NCBI RefSeq assembly: GCF_016424485.1
Contig: NZ_JAELUP010000020.1
Coordinates: 1 to 64,000, forward strand
Reading direction: 5' to 3'
Length of the DNA: 64,000 nt
Source of the DNA: Paenibacillus roseus
Lineage (GTDB): Bacteria; Bacillota; Bacilli; Paenibacillales; Paenibacillaceae
In this document: positions 16,490 through 24,767 of the stretch, piece after piece
Layout of the letters: each line of letters begins with the position of its first letter
How positions within the stretch are numbered: position 1 is the stretch's first letter
Made by a program: the position numbers and the translations under genes
Notes under the pieces: model-generated
Databases searched by the model: none
What the model was told of the DNA's origin: nothing
Seen by the model: the letters and a program-made list of their open reading frames with translations, nothing else

Positions 16490-17623
16490 ATGTGGCAATC
16501 CATTAGAGTTTACTATTACAGCGATAACAAGGAAGAACTGCTCAAGCATGCTTTTGGACCTGTCATGAAGGAACTGCGGGAGCAATTCGGCATTGAGCGG
16601 CAGTATATACGCCGTCATTGGAAGTTGGGACCGCATATTGCGCTAATTGTGGACCCAGAGAGTTGCGGAGAGCTGCGATATTATGAGGAAGTGCTTCCAT
16701 ATATCAAAAAACGTTTGATGGAATATTTGCAGCAATCTCCATCAAGGACGGTGCTGAATTCGGAATCCTACATAGCGTTAAGCAGAAGGCTTGGAGGATG
16801 GGAATTTGAGCCGGGACCTTATGAGCCGCTGCAGGCTGATAATACCATTGTAGCGGGTCCTGCGGATCATCTCAGCGAGGATTTGGGTAGTCCAGGATTG
16901 CAGGATATGCTGCGCGGCTTTTATTCGGCCACGGCTCCGTTGTTGCTGGAGACGCTGGAGAGGACCGAAAAAAGCGAGGAAGAACGCTATGGTCTGATTG
17001 TACAACTGATGGCGATTATAGGAAGCTTGTACCCGGAAGATGGACTTCTGCGCGGACATTTGTCTTTCCGTTCGCAATTGGAGGGGTATATCAATCAGTT
17101 CCCTGAACCGGATGCGGTTCGAAGACATATGGCGAACTGGACAGATCAGATTGGCAGACAAATTCGCTATCAGGTAGAGGCCATTACCGATTGTGTGGAG
17201 GGCGGAATCTACGCAGGGGCTGATCCGCTGCTGCGCCAATGGTCGCTGGCAGCTAAAGCGCTTTATGACCAAGCCCATAAAGAGGCGCTCGAAGGAAAGC
17301 TGGTTGTGCCAAAGGAGCAATTTAAGTCCCTTGAAGACCACTATGAAGATGAAATGCGTGTCCGTTGGGGGAAACAGGCTGAGCAGCTCTTCGATTCACC
17401 GGCCTACGCCGCGTACCGTATTCCGGTTAATGCTTTCTATTATTTAATGCCGCTAATGGGCATCACGCCGCATATGAAGCATATTTTGTGCGAGCTCATC
17501 TCTTCGGCAGTCGAGCGGCTTTACGGAACGACCTGGCAGGAACTGACCGGCAGATATACAGGTTTAAGGCATAGACGGCTAGAACTGGCCCTGGAAGCGA
17601 AGGCTGAACCCTATGCAAATTAG
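16490..17623 (+). CDS. Lantibiotic dehydratase C-terminal-domain (thiopeptide-type) protein
   Basis: A soluble 377-residue protein preceded by AAAGGAGAGAG. The opening MWQSIRVYYYSDNKEELL and the RRHWKLGPHIALIV segment around residues 41-54 match the start of the Lant_dehydr_C / thiopeptide-type bacteriocin biosynthesis domain (compare the family pattern of an aromatic-rich first strand, then RxxxxGPHxRL). No glutamylation domain is present, so this is a stand-alone elimination or cyclisation-type protein, not a full LanB. Such proteins act on serine-derived residues in RiPP precursors. It stands 525 bp downstream of comA and 264 bp before an ABC transporter pair, suggesting a small modified-peptide locus. 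No precursor gene is certain. Divergence from family consensus leaves the chemistry open. Confidence 0.6.
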   Translation: MWQSIRVYYYSDNKEELLKHAFGPVMKELREQFGIERQYIRRHWKLGPHIALIVDPESCGELRYYEEVLPYIKKRLMEYLQQSPSRTVLNSESYIALSRRLGGWEFEPGPYEPLQADNTIVAGPADHLSEDLGSPGLQDMLRGFYSATAPLLLETLERTEKSEEERYGLIVQLMAIIGSLYPEDGLLRGHLSFRSQLEGYINQFPEPDAVRRHMANWTDQIGRQIRYQVEAITDCVEGGIYAGADPLLRQWSLAAKALYDQAHKEALEGKLVVPKEQFKSLEDHYEDEMRVRWGKQAEQLFDSPAYAAYRIPVNAFYYLMPLMGITPHMKHILCELISSAVERLYGTTWQELTGRYTGLRHRRLELALEAKAEPYAN

Positions 17624-17706
17624 CCAGTTCCCTAACGGTAAACACATTTGTGATTGTTGACAATACCAAAGTCGATGAACAGTTGAAGTTGGCATCATGG
17701 AAGGTA

Positions 17707-17772
17707 CCGCAATAGTATGCGGACAACTGCAATGATTCTGCGGTGTTATGCAGGTCGAATTTCGGTGTTGCG
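17707..17772 (+). promoter_or_regulatory. Cluster of ComA-like half-sites, region 2
   Basis: CCGCAA (17707-17712) and TGCGG (17718-17722) make a divergent pair like that in region 1. A further TGCGG (17739-17743) starts 21 bp later and TTGCG is at 17768-17772. The repeat of the CCGCAA-N5-T(T)GCG pair and of the 21-bp step in both intergenic regions is the main support. It lies upstream of the ABC transporter genes. Confidence 0.4.
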
Positions 17773-17887
17773 AGCTTGCTTTTCAGCTAAGATTAGACTA
17801 AAGCATAATCCAGTCTCGTGGCCCTGAACGCTGAAAAATAAAATGGATGCTTGGATGGTAAGCAATCGGAAGAGGAGGCATCAATTT

Positions 17888-18628
17888 ATGAAAAATGAAC
17901 AAGTGATTGAGGTGAATGACGTAACCAAATCTTACGGTAAAGTACAGGCTGTACAAGGAATCTCTCTGTCAGTGGAGAAAGGGGAGGTATATGGTGTAAT
18001 CGGCCCGAAAGGGGCAGGGAAATCAACATTGCTGGAAATGCTGATGGGTGTTCGAAAAGCCGACAGCGGGAGCATCAGCGTTCTCGGTCTGGATGTTGAT
18101 CAGGAAGAAGAGACATTGAAGCATAAAATCGGCATTCAATTGCAGGCCACTTCGCTATTTGACCGGGTCAAAGTGAAGGAAGCGCTTAAGCAGTTCCATT
18201 CCTACTATAATAAGACGCGTAGTCTGGATGAAATTATCGGGCTGTGCTCGCTGCAGCCTTATCTGAACAAGTACGTTCGGAAGCTCTCGGGAGGTTTGCA
18301 GCAGCGGACAGCACTGGCGATCGCGCTTGTGAATGACCCGGAGGTCATCTTTCTCGATGAACCAACAGCCGGGCTTGAACCGCAGGCTAGGGCAGAGCTT
18401 TGGGACATTGTGCAGTTAATGAAGGAAGAGGGCAAGACGATTTTGATATCCACTCACGATATGGAAGAAGTACAGACGCATTGTGACCGTGTGGCTGTCG
18501 TGGTGGAAGGAAAGCTGTTTGCAAGCGGAACCCCTGATGAATTAATCGCGCAGTTGCCGGGCGGGGACGGAACGATGGAGGATGTCTATTTGCAAATGGC
18601 TGTGTTCCAGAATGGGGTGTCGGCATAA
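17888..18628 (+). CDS. ABC transporter ATP-binding protein (DrrA/export type)
   Basis: A 246-residue ABC ATPase. ATG 17888 is chosen because AGAGGAGG precedes it by 9 bp; the upstream in-frame ATG at 17843 has no such site. Walker A is GPKGAGKST with an unusual lysine, the signature is LSGGLQQR, Walker B is VIFLDEPTAG and the switch histidine is in STHDMEE. It partners the ABC-2 permease that begins one base before its stop codon ends. This type exports drugs, lipids or modified peptides. The position behind the LanB-like gene suggests export of, or self-protection against, a modified peptide (inference). Confidence 0.85.
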   Translation: MKNEQVIEVNDVTKSYGKVQAVQGISLSVEKGEVYGVIGPKGAGKSTLLEMLMGVRKADSGSISVLGLDVDQEEETLKHKIGIQLQATSLFDRVKVKEALKQFHSYYNKTRSLDEIIGLCSLQPYLNKYVRKLSGGLQQRTALAIALVNDPEVIFLDEPTAGLEPQARAELWDIVQLMKEEGKTILISTHDMEEVQTHCDRVAVVVEGKLFASGTPDELIAQLPGGDGTMEDVYLQMAVFQNGVSA

Positions 18629-19371
18629 TGCAAGCTATGCTTACGCATACGAAGATGGAAATGAGAATGTTTTTTCGCGAAATTATCGGATTATTCTTTG
18701 TTTTTGTTATGCCTGCCCTCTGCTTCTACTTCTTCGGCAGTATGTTCGGTACCCGTCAATATGGGGACATGACTTATTTTGATCGGTATATCCCTGGTAT
18801 GATCGGTGTCATTCTGTTTACAGCCGGATTTTTCATTATTGGCTTGCAGGTCGTCATTGACCGGGAAAAAGGAGTATATAAACGGTTGAAAGGTACGCCG
18901 TTAAAACCGGCTTACGTTTTCCAGGCGATTTTAACAAAAGGATTTTTCGCTGTTTTTGCGGGAGCGCTGGAGATTATTCTTATTGCCAAGTATGCGTTTG
19001 GCGCTCCGGTATCCGGGCACCTGCTGCAATTTTTGTTATCGCTTGTGTTTTCTTCAGTTACATTTTTTGCGATAGGATTTGTAGTTGCAAGTATCGCCAG
19101 ACGGTTCCAGAGCGCGATGGCGATCGGATTCGCAGCCATGTATCCGATGATGTTTCTTTCAGGAGCGACGATCCCATTGGATAATCTGCCAAGCGGCTTG
19201 CAGGCGGTATCGAATTTCATTCCATTAAAATATGCGGTGGAACTGATGCAGAACGGATGGATGGGGCAACTCTTTACCGCCTCCAGCTTGTGGGATGCTG
19301 TTGTTTTAGGTAGTATTCTAGTTGTCGGCGTTATATTCAGCATTCGCTTTTTCCGTTGGGATACCGAGTAA
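18628..19371 (+). CDS. ABC-2 type permease
   Basis: A 247-residue membrane protein with six predicted helices (about residues 20-40, 55-75, 100-125, 135-160, 165-185 and 220-240) and the ABC-2 segment near GATIPLDNLPSGLQAVSNFIP. It overlaps the ATPase gene by one base (TAATG junction), so the two are translationally coupled and form one exporter. The gene ends before a bidirectional-looking terminator. Confidence 0.85.
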   Translation: MQAMLTHTKMEMRMFFREIIGLFFVFVMPALCFYFFGSMFGTRQYGDMTYFDRYIPGMIGVILFTAGFFIIGLQVVIDREKGVYKRLKGTPLKPAYVFQAILTKGFFAVFAGALEIILIAKYAFGAPVSGHLLQFLLSLVFSSVTFFAIGFVVASIARRFQSAMAIGFAAMYPMMFLSGATIPLDNLPSGLQAVSNFIPLKYAVELMQNGWMGQLFTASSLWDAVVLGSILVVGVIFSIRFFRWDTE

Positions 19372-19404
19372 CGGGGTCACAGCATCTAAGCTTGTTCAAT
19401 AAAG

Positions 19405-19446
19405 ACAGCTCCGCCGATTGCATCGGATGAGGGGCTGTTTTTTTTG
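19405..19446 (+). terminator. Terminator after the ABC-2 permease gene
   Basis: ACAGCTCC (19405-19412) pairs with GGGGCTGT (19431-19438), with an inner CCGAT-TGC-ATCGG helix, followed by eight T residues. Confidence 0.85.
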
Positions 19447-19496
19447 CAAAATAATTCTGGCTTAAAACCAAAATTAGTGGTTGACCTCTAGGTGGA

Positions 19497-19536
19497 GGGA
19501 ACGCTGCGGGGCAGAGGATTCTCCCGATCGCTGTTA
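19497..19536 (-). repeat. Dispersed 40-bp intergenic repeat, copy A
   Basis: Read on the minus strand, this 40-bp unit starts TAACAGCGATCGGGAG and ends CAGCGTTCCC. It matches copy B at 34864-34903 at 37 of 40 positions. A weaker copy C lies at 38864-38905. All three are intergenic. It lies just upstream of the Fur-controlled promoter of the next gene. Confidence 0.65.
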
Positions 19537-19556
19537 CATAATTCTTTAAGAATCTG

Positions 19557-19587
19557 TTGACAATAGATGTGAGAACGATTATCATTA
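19557..19587 (+). promoter_or_regulatory. Sigma-A promoter overlapped by a Fur box
   Basis: TTGACA (19557-19562), a 17-bp spacer and TATCAT (19580-19585) form a near-consensus promoter. TGAGAACGATTATCA (19570-19584) matches the 7-1-7 Fur core TGATAATNATTATCA with two differences and covers the -10. Iron-replete repression of the siderophore ATPase gene is the expected effect. Confidence 0.8.
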
Positions 19588-19645
19588 ACATAATGTAAAA
19601 AAGGCCGTGTGTTGAATGAAGGATATAAATTGAATGGAGTGTGTG

Positions 19646-20518
19646 ATGCGGATGATTCGTTTGACGACAACTAATCTGGATATTGCTTATGAGAAAAGAA
19701 TGATCGTTGAAGATTTAAACATTGCCATACCTCAAGGCAAAATTACAGCGCTAGTTGGCGCGAACGGTTCCGGTAAATCCACCATTCTCAAAACGCTTGC
19801 CAGAATAATGTCTCCAAAGAACGGAAGTGTATTGCTGGACGGGAAGTCCATTCATAAGCAATCCACGAAGGAAGTGGCGAAGCAATTGGCAATTTTGCCG
19901 CAAAATCCGACTGCGCCTGACGGTCTGACTGTTTCGGAGCTGGTATCTTACGGACGATTCCCTTACCAGAAGGGCTTTGGCTCCATGAGCGCCGAGGATC
20001 GTAAAATTGTAAGCTGGGCGCTGGATGCTACCGGCATGAGCATGTTCGCTGATCGTCCTGTGGATCAACTATCCGGAGGTCAGCGTCAGCGTGCCTGGAT
20101 TGCAATGACCTTGACTCAGGAGACAGATATCATTTTCCTGGATGAGCCCACGACATTCCTGGACATGGCGCATCAATTGGAAGTACTGCAGCTGCTGGAG
20201 AAGCTCAACCGGGAAGAGCAACGGACCATCGTCATGGTCGTGCATGATTTGAATCACGCGTCCCGTTACGCTCAGCACATGATTGCGATTAAGAGCGGCA
20301 AGGTAGCAGGGGTAGGGGCACCGGCTGAGGTGATGACGCCAGAGATTTTCCGGGAAGTGTTCAACATTGAAGCGGATATTGTGCTGGATCCGCGCTCGGG
20401 AGTACCGCTTTGCCTGCCGTTTGCGCTTATTCATCCGCATCAAGAACCTCAAGAGCATCAGGAGAAACCAGAGCGCAACGAGCAGGATATACGCAAGCTG
20501 GCGCCAGTGGGAGCGTAG
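19646..20518 (+). CDS. yusV: Iron-siderophore ABC transporter ATPase (YusV/FecE-like)
   Basis: A 290-residue ATPase of the FecCD-type siderophore importers: Walker [10 protein letters not shown], signature LSGGQRQR, Walker [13 protein letters not shown] and switch [19 protein letters not shown] 19646 is placed behind GGAG (19636-19639) with a 6-bp gap; ATG 19634 and ATG 19652 are alternatives. No permease or binding protein is nearby. This fits a YusV-like shared ATPase that energises several siderophore permeases encoded elsewhere. The Fur box in its promoter supports the iron role. The C-terminal tail is charged ([15 protein letters not shown]) and longer than usual. Confidence 0.85.
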   Translation: MRMIRLTTTNLDIAYEKRMIVEDLNIAIPQGKITALVGANGSGKSTILKTLARIMSPKNGSVLLDGKSIHKQSTKEVAKQLAILPQNPTAPDGLTVSELVSYGRFPYQKGFGSMSAEDRKIVSWALDATGMSMFADRPVDQLSGGQRQRAWIAMTLTQETDIIFLDEPTTFLDMAHQLEVLQLLEKLNREEQRTIVMVVHDLNHASRYAQHMIAIKSGKVAGVGAPAEVMTPEIFREVFNIEADIVLDPRSGVPLCLPFALIHPHQEPQEHQEKPERNEQDIRKLAPVGA

Positions 20519-20585
20519 CCATTGCAGTTGTGGAGTGTAATGCGAAAACAAGCATGAAAACAGAGAAGAAAAAATAAAAAACAAG

Positions 20586-20614
20586 TTGCAATTGATTTTG
20601 ATACGTGGTATATT
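20586..20614 (+). promoter_or_regulatory. Promoter of the tRNA cluster
   Basis: TTGCAA (20586-20591) and TATATT (20609-20614) are separated by 17 bp, about 50 bp upstream of the first tRNA. Confidence 0.6.
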
Positions 20615-20663
20615 ATTTCTTGTCGCCGCCGATGAACAGCGGTAGTGAGAGAGTAATTAATGT

Positions 20664-20738
20664 GCGGAAGTGGCTCAGCGGTAGAGCATCGCCTTGCCAA
20701 GGCGAGGGTCGCGGGTTCGATTCCCGTCTTCCGCTCCA
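20664..20738 (+). tRNA. tRNA-Gly (anticodon GCC)
   Basis: The acceptor GCGGAAG pairs with CTTCCGC, the anticodon loop is TTGCCAA, the T-loop GGTTCGATTCC is present, and CCA is encoded. First of four tRNA genes in one transcript. Confidence 0.95.
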
Positions 20739-20741
20739 TTA

Positions 20742-20818
20742 GTGCCCTTAGCTCAGCTGGATAGAGCGTTTGACTACGAATCAAAAGGTCGGGAGTTCGA
20801 ATCTCTCAGGGCACGCCA
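20742..20818 (+). tRNA. tRNA-Arg (anticodon ACG)
   Basis: The acceptor GTGCCCT pairs with AGGGCAC, the anticodon arm is TTTGA-CTACGAA-TCAAA, and CCA is encoded. The first anticodon base should be read as inosine. Confidence 0.95.
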
Positions 20819-20850
20819 TTTACAGCAATGAAGATTGCCTTATCATATAA

Positions 20851-20927
20851 CGGGACGTAGCTCAGCTTGGTAGAGCACCTGGTTTGGGACCAGGGGGTCG
20901 CATGTTCAAATCGTGTCGTCCCGACCA
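20851..20927 (+). tRNA. tRNA-Pro (anticodon UGG)
   Basis: The acceptor CGGGACG pairs with CGTCCCG, the anticodon arm is CCTGG-TTTGGGA-CCAGG, and CCA is encoded. Confidence 0.95.
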
Positions 20928-20934
20928 TCAATAT

Positions 20935-21008
20935 GCGGGTGTAGTTCAATGGTAGAACTTTAGCCTTCCAAGCTAATAGCGTGGGTTCGATTCCCATCAC
21001 CCGCTCCA
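20935..21008 (+). tRNA. tRNA-Gly (anticodon UCC)
   Basis: The acceptor GCGGGTG pairs with CACCCGC, the anticodon loop is CTTCCAA, and CCA is encoded. Last gene of the cluster. Confidence 0.95.
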
Positions 21009-21022
21009 TAACAAAACTTCTG

Positions 21023-21050
21023 AAATCCTTGTAACCAAGGATTTTTTTTG
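21023..21050 (+). terminator. Terminator of the tRNA cluster
   Basis: AAATCCTTG (21023-21031) pairs with CAAGGATTT (21036-21044), followed by a run of T. Confidence 0.85.
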
Positions 21051-21187
21051 TTTATCTAATTTTCGATTATCAACGGGGTGTGTTTTCTCCGTCTGACGGA
21101 CTCATGGGGCATACACTTTAAAATTCAGTGAAAATAAACTAATTTCATCTCGAATATCACTTTTAAAATAATGGAATACAGAAAAGG

Positions 21188-21267
21188 TTGATCGTTTCTT
21201 TACTTTTAAAGTATAGTATAAGTAAAGTTTTCTTTTTTACTGTGTATTTATAAAGTGAAATTTCACT
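21188..21267 (+). promoter_or_regulatory. Alpha-galactosidase promoter and 14-bp operator
   Basis: TTGATC (21188-21193), an 18-bp spacer and TATAGT (21212-21217) form the promoter. A perfect palindrome, AGTGAAATTTCACT (21254-21267), lies about 40 bp downstream of the -10, where a bound repressor would block transcription. A related AGTGAAA half-site occurs near 21127. Confidence 0.5.
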
Positions 21268-21287
21268 AAAAGATCGGAGGGTTTTTA

Positions 21288-23474
21288 ATGCCTATTCATT
21301 TTGATTCAACAGAACGTACTTTTCACTTGCAGAGCAAAAGCGCAAGTTATGTCATTCAATTAGTTAACAGCGGCATTCCAGCACATGTATACTGGGGGCC
21401 TAAGCTTCGCCAGCAGCAGCTTGGACGGATTCTGCAATTTAAGGAAAGATGTTCATTCTCCCCAAGTTCATCCCCGGATGATAAACGGGTTTCATTGGAT
21501 ACGCTTCCACAAGAGTATCCTGCATATGGCGCAGGCGATCTGCGTCATCCTGCCTATCAAATTCAACGTCCGGACGGTTCGACGATATCGGAGGCGCTTT
21601 ACGTCTCGCACCGCATTATTGATGGCAAGTCGCCACTCGATGGACTTCCGGCAACCTATGTAGAGGATAGCGGCGAAGCTCAAACACTGGAGCTGGAACT
21701 GCTGGACCAATTGGCCGGACTGAAGATCACATTGTCTTACTCGGTGTTCAAAGATGTGGACGCGATTGCGCGTTCTGTTCATTTTGAAAATGTAGGCTCA
21801 GAAGATATCAAGCTGCTTCGCGCACTCAGCGTGGCAGTGGACCTGGATCATCAGGATTTTGATCTGATCCATCTGTCCGGCAGCTGGGCAAGAGAGCGTT
21901 ATCTGGAGCGTCGCCCGCTCGCTTCCGGCGTTCAAGGGGTAGAAAGTCGCAGAGGCGCCAGCAGCCATCAGCATAACCCTTTTATCGCTCTGCTCTCCAA
22001 GGATGCAACCGAGCATCAAGGTGAAGTTTACGGATTCAGCCTGGTGTATAGCGGCGGCTTCTCCGCGCAAGCAGAGGTCGAGCCTTACGGAACAACCCGC
22101 GTCACCATGGGGCTTCAGCCGTTTGATTTCAGCTGGCTGCTTGAACCGGGCGAGTCCTTCCAGACACCGGAAGCTGTTTTGGTCTTCTCAGCCGAAGGGA
22201 TTGGCGGGATGTCCCGCAATTATCACAAGCTGTACCGCACCCGCCTTTGCCGTGGTGAATTCCGCGATAAGCCGCGTCCGGTACTGGTAAACAACTGGGA
22301 GGCGACGTATTTCGATTTTACCGCAGACAAGATCGAACAAATTGCGAAAGCAGGATCAGAGCTTGGCATCGAATTGTTCGTGCTTGATGACGGCTGGTTC
22401 GGCAAGCGAGACAGCGACAACAGCTCTCTGGGCGACTGGGTGGTTGATAAGCGGAAGCTGCCAAACGGCCTGAATGATCTTGCCGAGCGTGTTCGCAATA
22501 TGGATATGGAGTTTGGTCTGTGGTTCGAGCCAGAGATGATTTCTCCAGACAGTGATTTGTATCGCAACCACCCGGACTGGTGTCTGCATGTAGAGGGCCG
22601 TAGAAGAACAGAAGGGCGTCAACAGCTGATTCTGGATTTCTCCAGAGAGGATGTATGCGATGCTATTGCAGATCAGCTTGCAGCTATTCTGAGCAGCGCT
22701 CCGATTACGTATGTGAAATGGGACATGAACCGCAACATGACGGAAATCGGTTCCGCAGGACGTACGCCTGAACGCCAACGCGAGACTGCCCACCGTTATA
22801 TTCTCGGCTTGTATCGTGTGCTGGAGCGTTTGACGACTCAATTCCCGCATATTCTGTTTGAAAGCTGCTCCGGGGGCGGCGGCCGTTTTGATCCGGGTAT
22901 GCTGTATTACATGCCGCAGACTTGGACAAGTGACAATACAGATGCGGTTAGCCGTCTGAAAATTCAATATGGTACAAGCTTGGTATACCCGATCAGCACT
23001 ATGGGCGCACATGTGTCGGCAGTGCCGAACCATCAGGTTCACCGTACTACATCACTGGAAATGCGCGGCAATGTGGCGATGTCCGGCAACTTTGGTTATG
23101 AGCTTGATCTGACCCGTTTCACCGATGAGGAAAAGACAATCGTGAAGAAGCAGGTTGCACAGTACAAGCAATTGCGATCGCTTATTCAGTTCGGAAATCA
23201 GTACCGTCTATTGAGCCCGTTCGAAGGCAATGATACGGCTTGGGTCATCGTTTCTGAAGAGCAAACCGAGGCGGTGGCCTTCTACTTCCGTGTGCTTGCT
23301 GAACCGAATGCACCGCTGAAGCGTCTTCGTCTGCAAGGATTGAACCCGCAGGCGGATTACGAAATCGACGGCGAAGTATATGGCGGGGATTACCTGATGT
23401 ATGCCGGACTGCCGGTCAATGAGCTTCAGGGGGATTTCCAAAGTCAAATGTGGCATTTGAAGCCTAAAGCATAA
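21288..23474 (+). CDS. Alpha-galactosidase, GH36
   Basis: A cytoplasmic 728-residue glycoside hydrolase family 36 enzyme that releases terminal alpha-galactose from melibiose, raffinose-type sugars or galactomannan fragments. ATG 21288 follows GGAGGG. There is no signal peptide. An N-terminal beta-supersandwich (1-330) precedes the TIM barrel (about 330-640). Predicted nucleophile is Asp479 (YVKWDMNRNMTE) and acid/base is Asp549 (WTSDNTDAVSR). NWEATYFDF, DDGWFG and GLWFEPEM are further family signatures, and the length is typical. It is monocistronic here, behind its own promoter and palindromic operator, with no sugar transporter adjacent. Confidence 0.95.
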   Translation: MPIHFDSTERTFHLQSKSASYVIQLVNSGIPAHVYWGPKLRQQQLGRILQFKERCSFSPSSSPDDKRVSLDTLPQEYPAYGAGDLRHPAYQIQRPDGSTISEALYVSHRIIDGKSPLDGLPATYVEDSGEAQTLELELLDQLAGLKITLSYSVFKDVDAIARSVHFENVGSEDIKLLRALSVAVDLDHQDFDLIHLSGSWARERYLERRPLASGVQGVESRRGASSHQHNPFIALLSKDATEHQGEVYGFSLVYSGGFSAQAEVEPYGTTRVTMGLQPFDFSWLLEPGESFQTPEAVLVFSAEGIGGMSRNYHKLYRTRLCRGEFRDKPRPVLVNNWEATYFDFTADKIEQIAKAGSELGIELFVLDDGWFGKRDSDNSSLGDWVVDKRKLPNGLNDLAERVRNMDMEFGLWFEPEMISPDSDLYRNHPDWCLHVEGRRRTEGRQQLILDFSREDVCDAIADQLAAILSSAPITYVKWDMNRNMTEIGSAGRTPERQRETAHRYILGLYRVLERLTTQFPHILFESCSGGGGRFDPGMLYYMPQTWTSDNTDAVSRLKIQYGTSLVYPISTMGAHVSAVPNHQVHRTTSLEMRGNVAMSGNFGYELDLTRFTDEEKTIVKKQVAQYKQLRSLIQFGNQYRLLSPFEGNDTAWVIVSEEQTEAVAFYFRVLAEPNAPLKRLRLQGLNPQADYEIDGEVYGGDYLMYAGLPVNELQGDFQSQMWHLKPKA

Positions 23475-23700
23475 TCCAATTGTTCAAAATTAGCATTTAA
23501 TTGTCCTTTCATTCGTATATCTAAGCGTAAGCGGAATTTGTCCTAGTTTTCAGACGGGGCAGCGCCCGCTTGCGTTTCTTTGCGTCGGTGCATAACAATT
23601 TTCTGAAAAAAGTTGCAGCAATGTCTCCCCATTTGTCTTATAATGATTGCTATATGGCTGGAGGCCTGTTGGAAATGGCAAGGGGAAGGGGGCTGAACAT

Positions 23701-24471
23701 GTGGCAAGTGCATGGTATATATCAGAATGGGATTTGACGCTCCGGATTTTAATATCCGTCGCATTGGGCGGCCTCATCGGATTGGAGCGCGAATGGAGCA
23801 ATCATGCAGCCGGATTGCGCACGCACATTCTCGTATGTATTGGAGCAACTATTATTATGTTGTTGTCAGCGTACGGATTTACAGCATTTGTGGACGAGGC
23901 CAATGTCCGAATGGACCCGGCTCGTCTGGCGGCACAGGTCGTTAGCGGTATCGGATTTTTGGGCGCTGGGGCGATACTCCGCACAGGGTCCACAATATCT
24001 GGTCTGACGACAGCGGCTTCGATTTGGGTCGTGGCAGGTATCGGCTTGTGTGTAGGCGCGGGATTTTTGTTCACTGCGGTACTGGCGACCGCGATTGTCC
24101 TCGTTAGTTTGTTCGTGCTGAATAAGATTGAGTCGCACATGCTGCGTCATCGCCGACATCATGAGGTGATGATCAAAATTGTGGACACGCCTGGAGTGAC
24201 GGGGGCTATTTTCGCGGAGCTGGAGCAGGAGAAGATTCAGGTTGTACACGTGAAATTCAGCTCTGAGAAAGAGCTGAAGTCCGGCGGGCCGGCGGTGGTT
24301 ATGACAGAAATGAAGCTGAATGTCAAAACGAAAAACCAAAAAGGGCTCAGCAGGGCAATGGAGCAAATTATCGCTATGAATCAAGTATTGTGCACGAAAA
24401 CCGGATTTTTGAAAGTGACGGGAGATTCCCGAGACATGCGTACAGAAAAGGAAAATGCTTTGAATCAGTAG
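23701..24471 (+). CDS. MgtC/SapB family membrane protein
   Basis: A 256-residue protein. GTG 23701 is chosen because AAGGGGG (23686-23692) precedes it by 8 bp; the frame is open upstream to 23647 without a ribosome site. Five hydrophobic helices fill residues about 10-145, with family motifs GGLIGLEREWSNHAAGLRTH and GIGFLGAGAI followed by GLTTAASIW. A cytoplasmic ACT-like tail (about 155-240) follows. MgtC relatives bind P-type ATPases or the ATP synthase and matter under magnesium limitation. The substrate, if any, is unknown, and no magnesium riboswitch was recognised upstream. Confidence 0.88.
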   Translation: MASAWYISEWDLTLRILISVALGGLIGLEREWSNHAAGLRTHILVCIGATIIMLLSAYGFTAFVDEANVRMDPARLAAQVVSGIGFLGAGAILRTGSTISGLTTAASIWVVAGIGLCVGAGFLFTAVLATAIVLVSLFVLNKIESHMLRHRRHHEVMIKIVDTPGVTGAIFAELEQEKIQVVHVKFSSEKELKSGGPAVVMTEMKLNVKTKNQKGLSRAMEQIIAMNQVLCTKTGFLKVTGDSRDMRTEKENALNQ

Positions 24472-24550
24472 GGAATATGCGTGAAACGAAGCTCTTGTCC
24501 GTCGAAGGAAATTTCGCCGTTGAATTGACCAAGGTTAAGCTTCATGCACA

Positions 24551-24622
24551 AACAGGACTTTCTCCTGATGAATGTTGCAATTGGTGAATGTTGCAATTAC
24601 AGGGGAAGTCCTGTTTTTTTTT
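24551..24622 (+). terminator. Terminator after the mgtC-like gene, with a duplicated loop
   Basis: AACAGGACTT and downstream CTCCTG pair with CAGGGGAAGTCCTGTT before a run of T. The loop contains a 14-bp unit, TGAATGTTGCAATT, repeated in tandem at 24569-24582 and 24585-24598. The duplication looks like replication slippage. Confidence 0.75.
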
Positions 24623-24767
24623 CTGCCAGGCGAAAACTGTTTAGGAATATTTTTTACATTAGGTAAAGGTTGACAAAAAGGGGTGATCGGAAATAAGATT
24701 CAAGTACTGCTACTGTAAAAAGGAGCGTATGCGTAAATAGGATGTTTTGTATTTATGGATACAATCT

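Noticed and set aside
17650-17715. Short GTG frame ending LKLASWKVPQ before the ABC genes
   Set aside because: It has 21 codons, no ribosome site, and overlaps the half-site cluster; coding is not supported.
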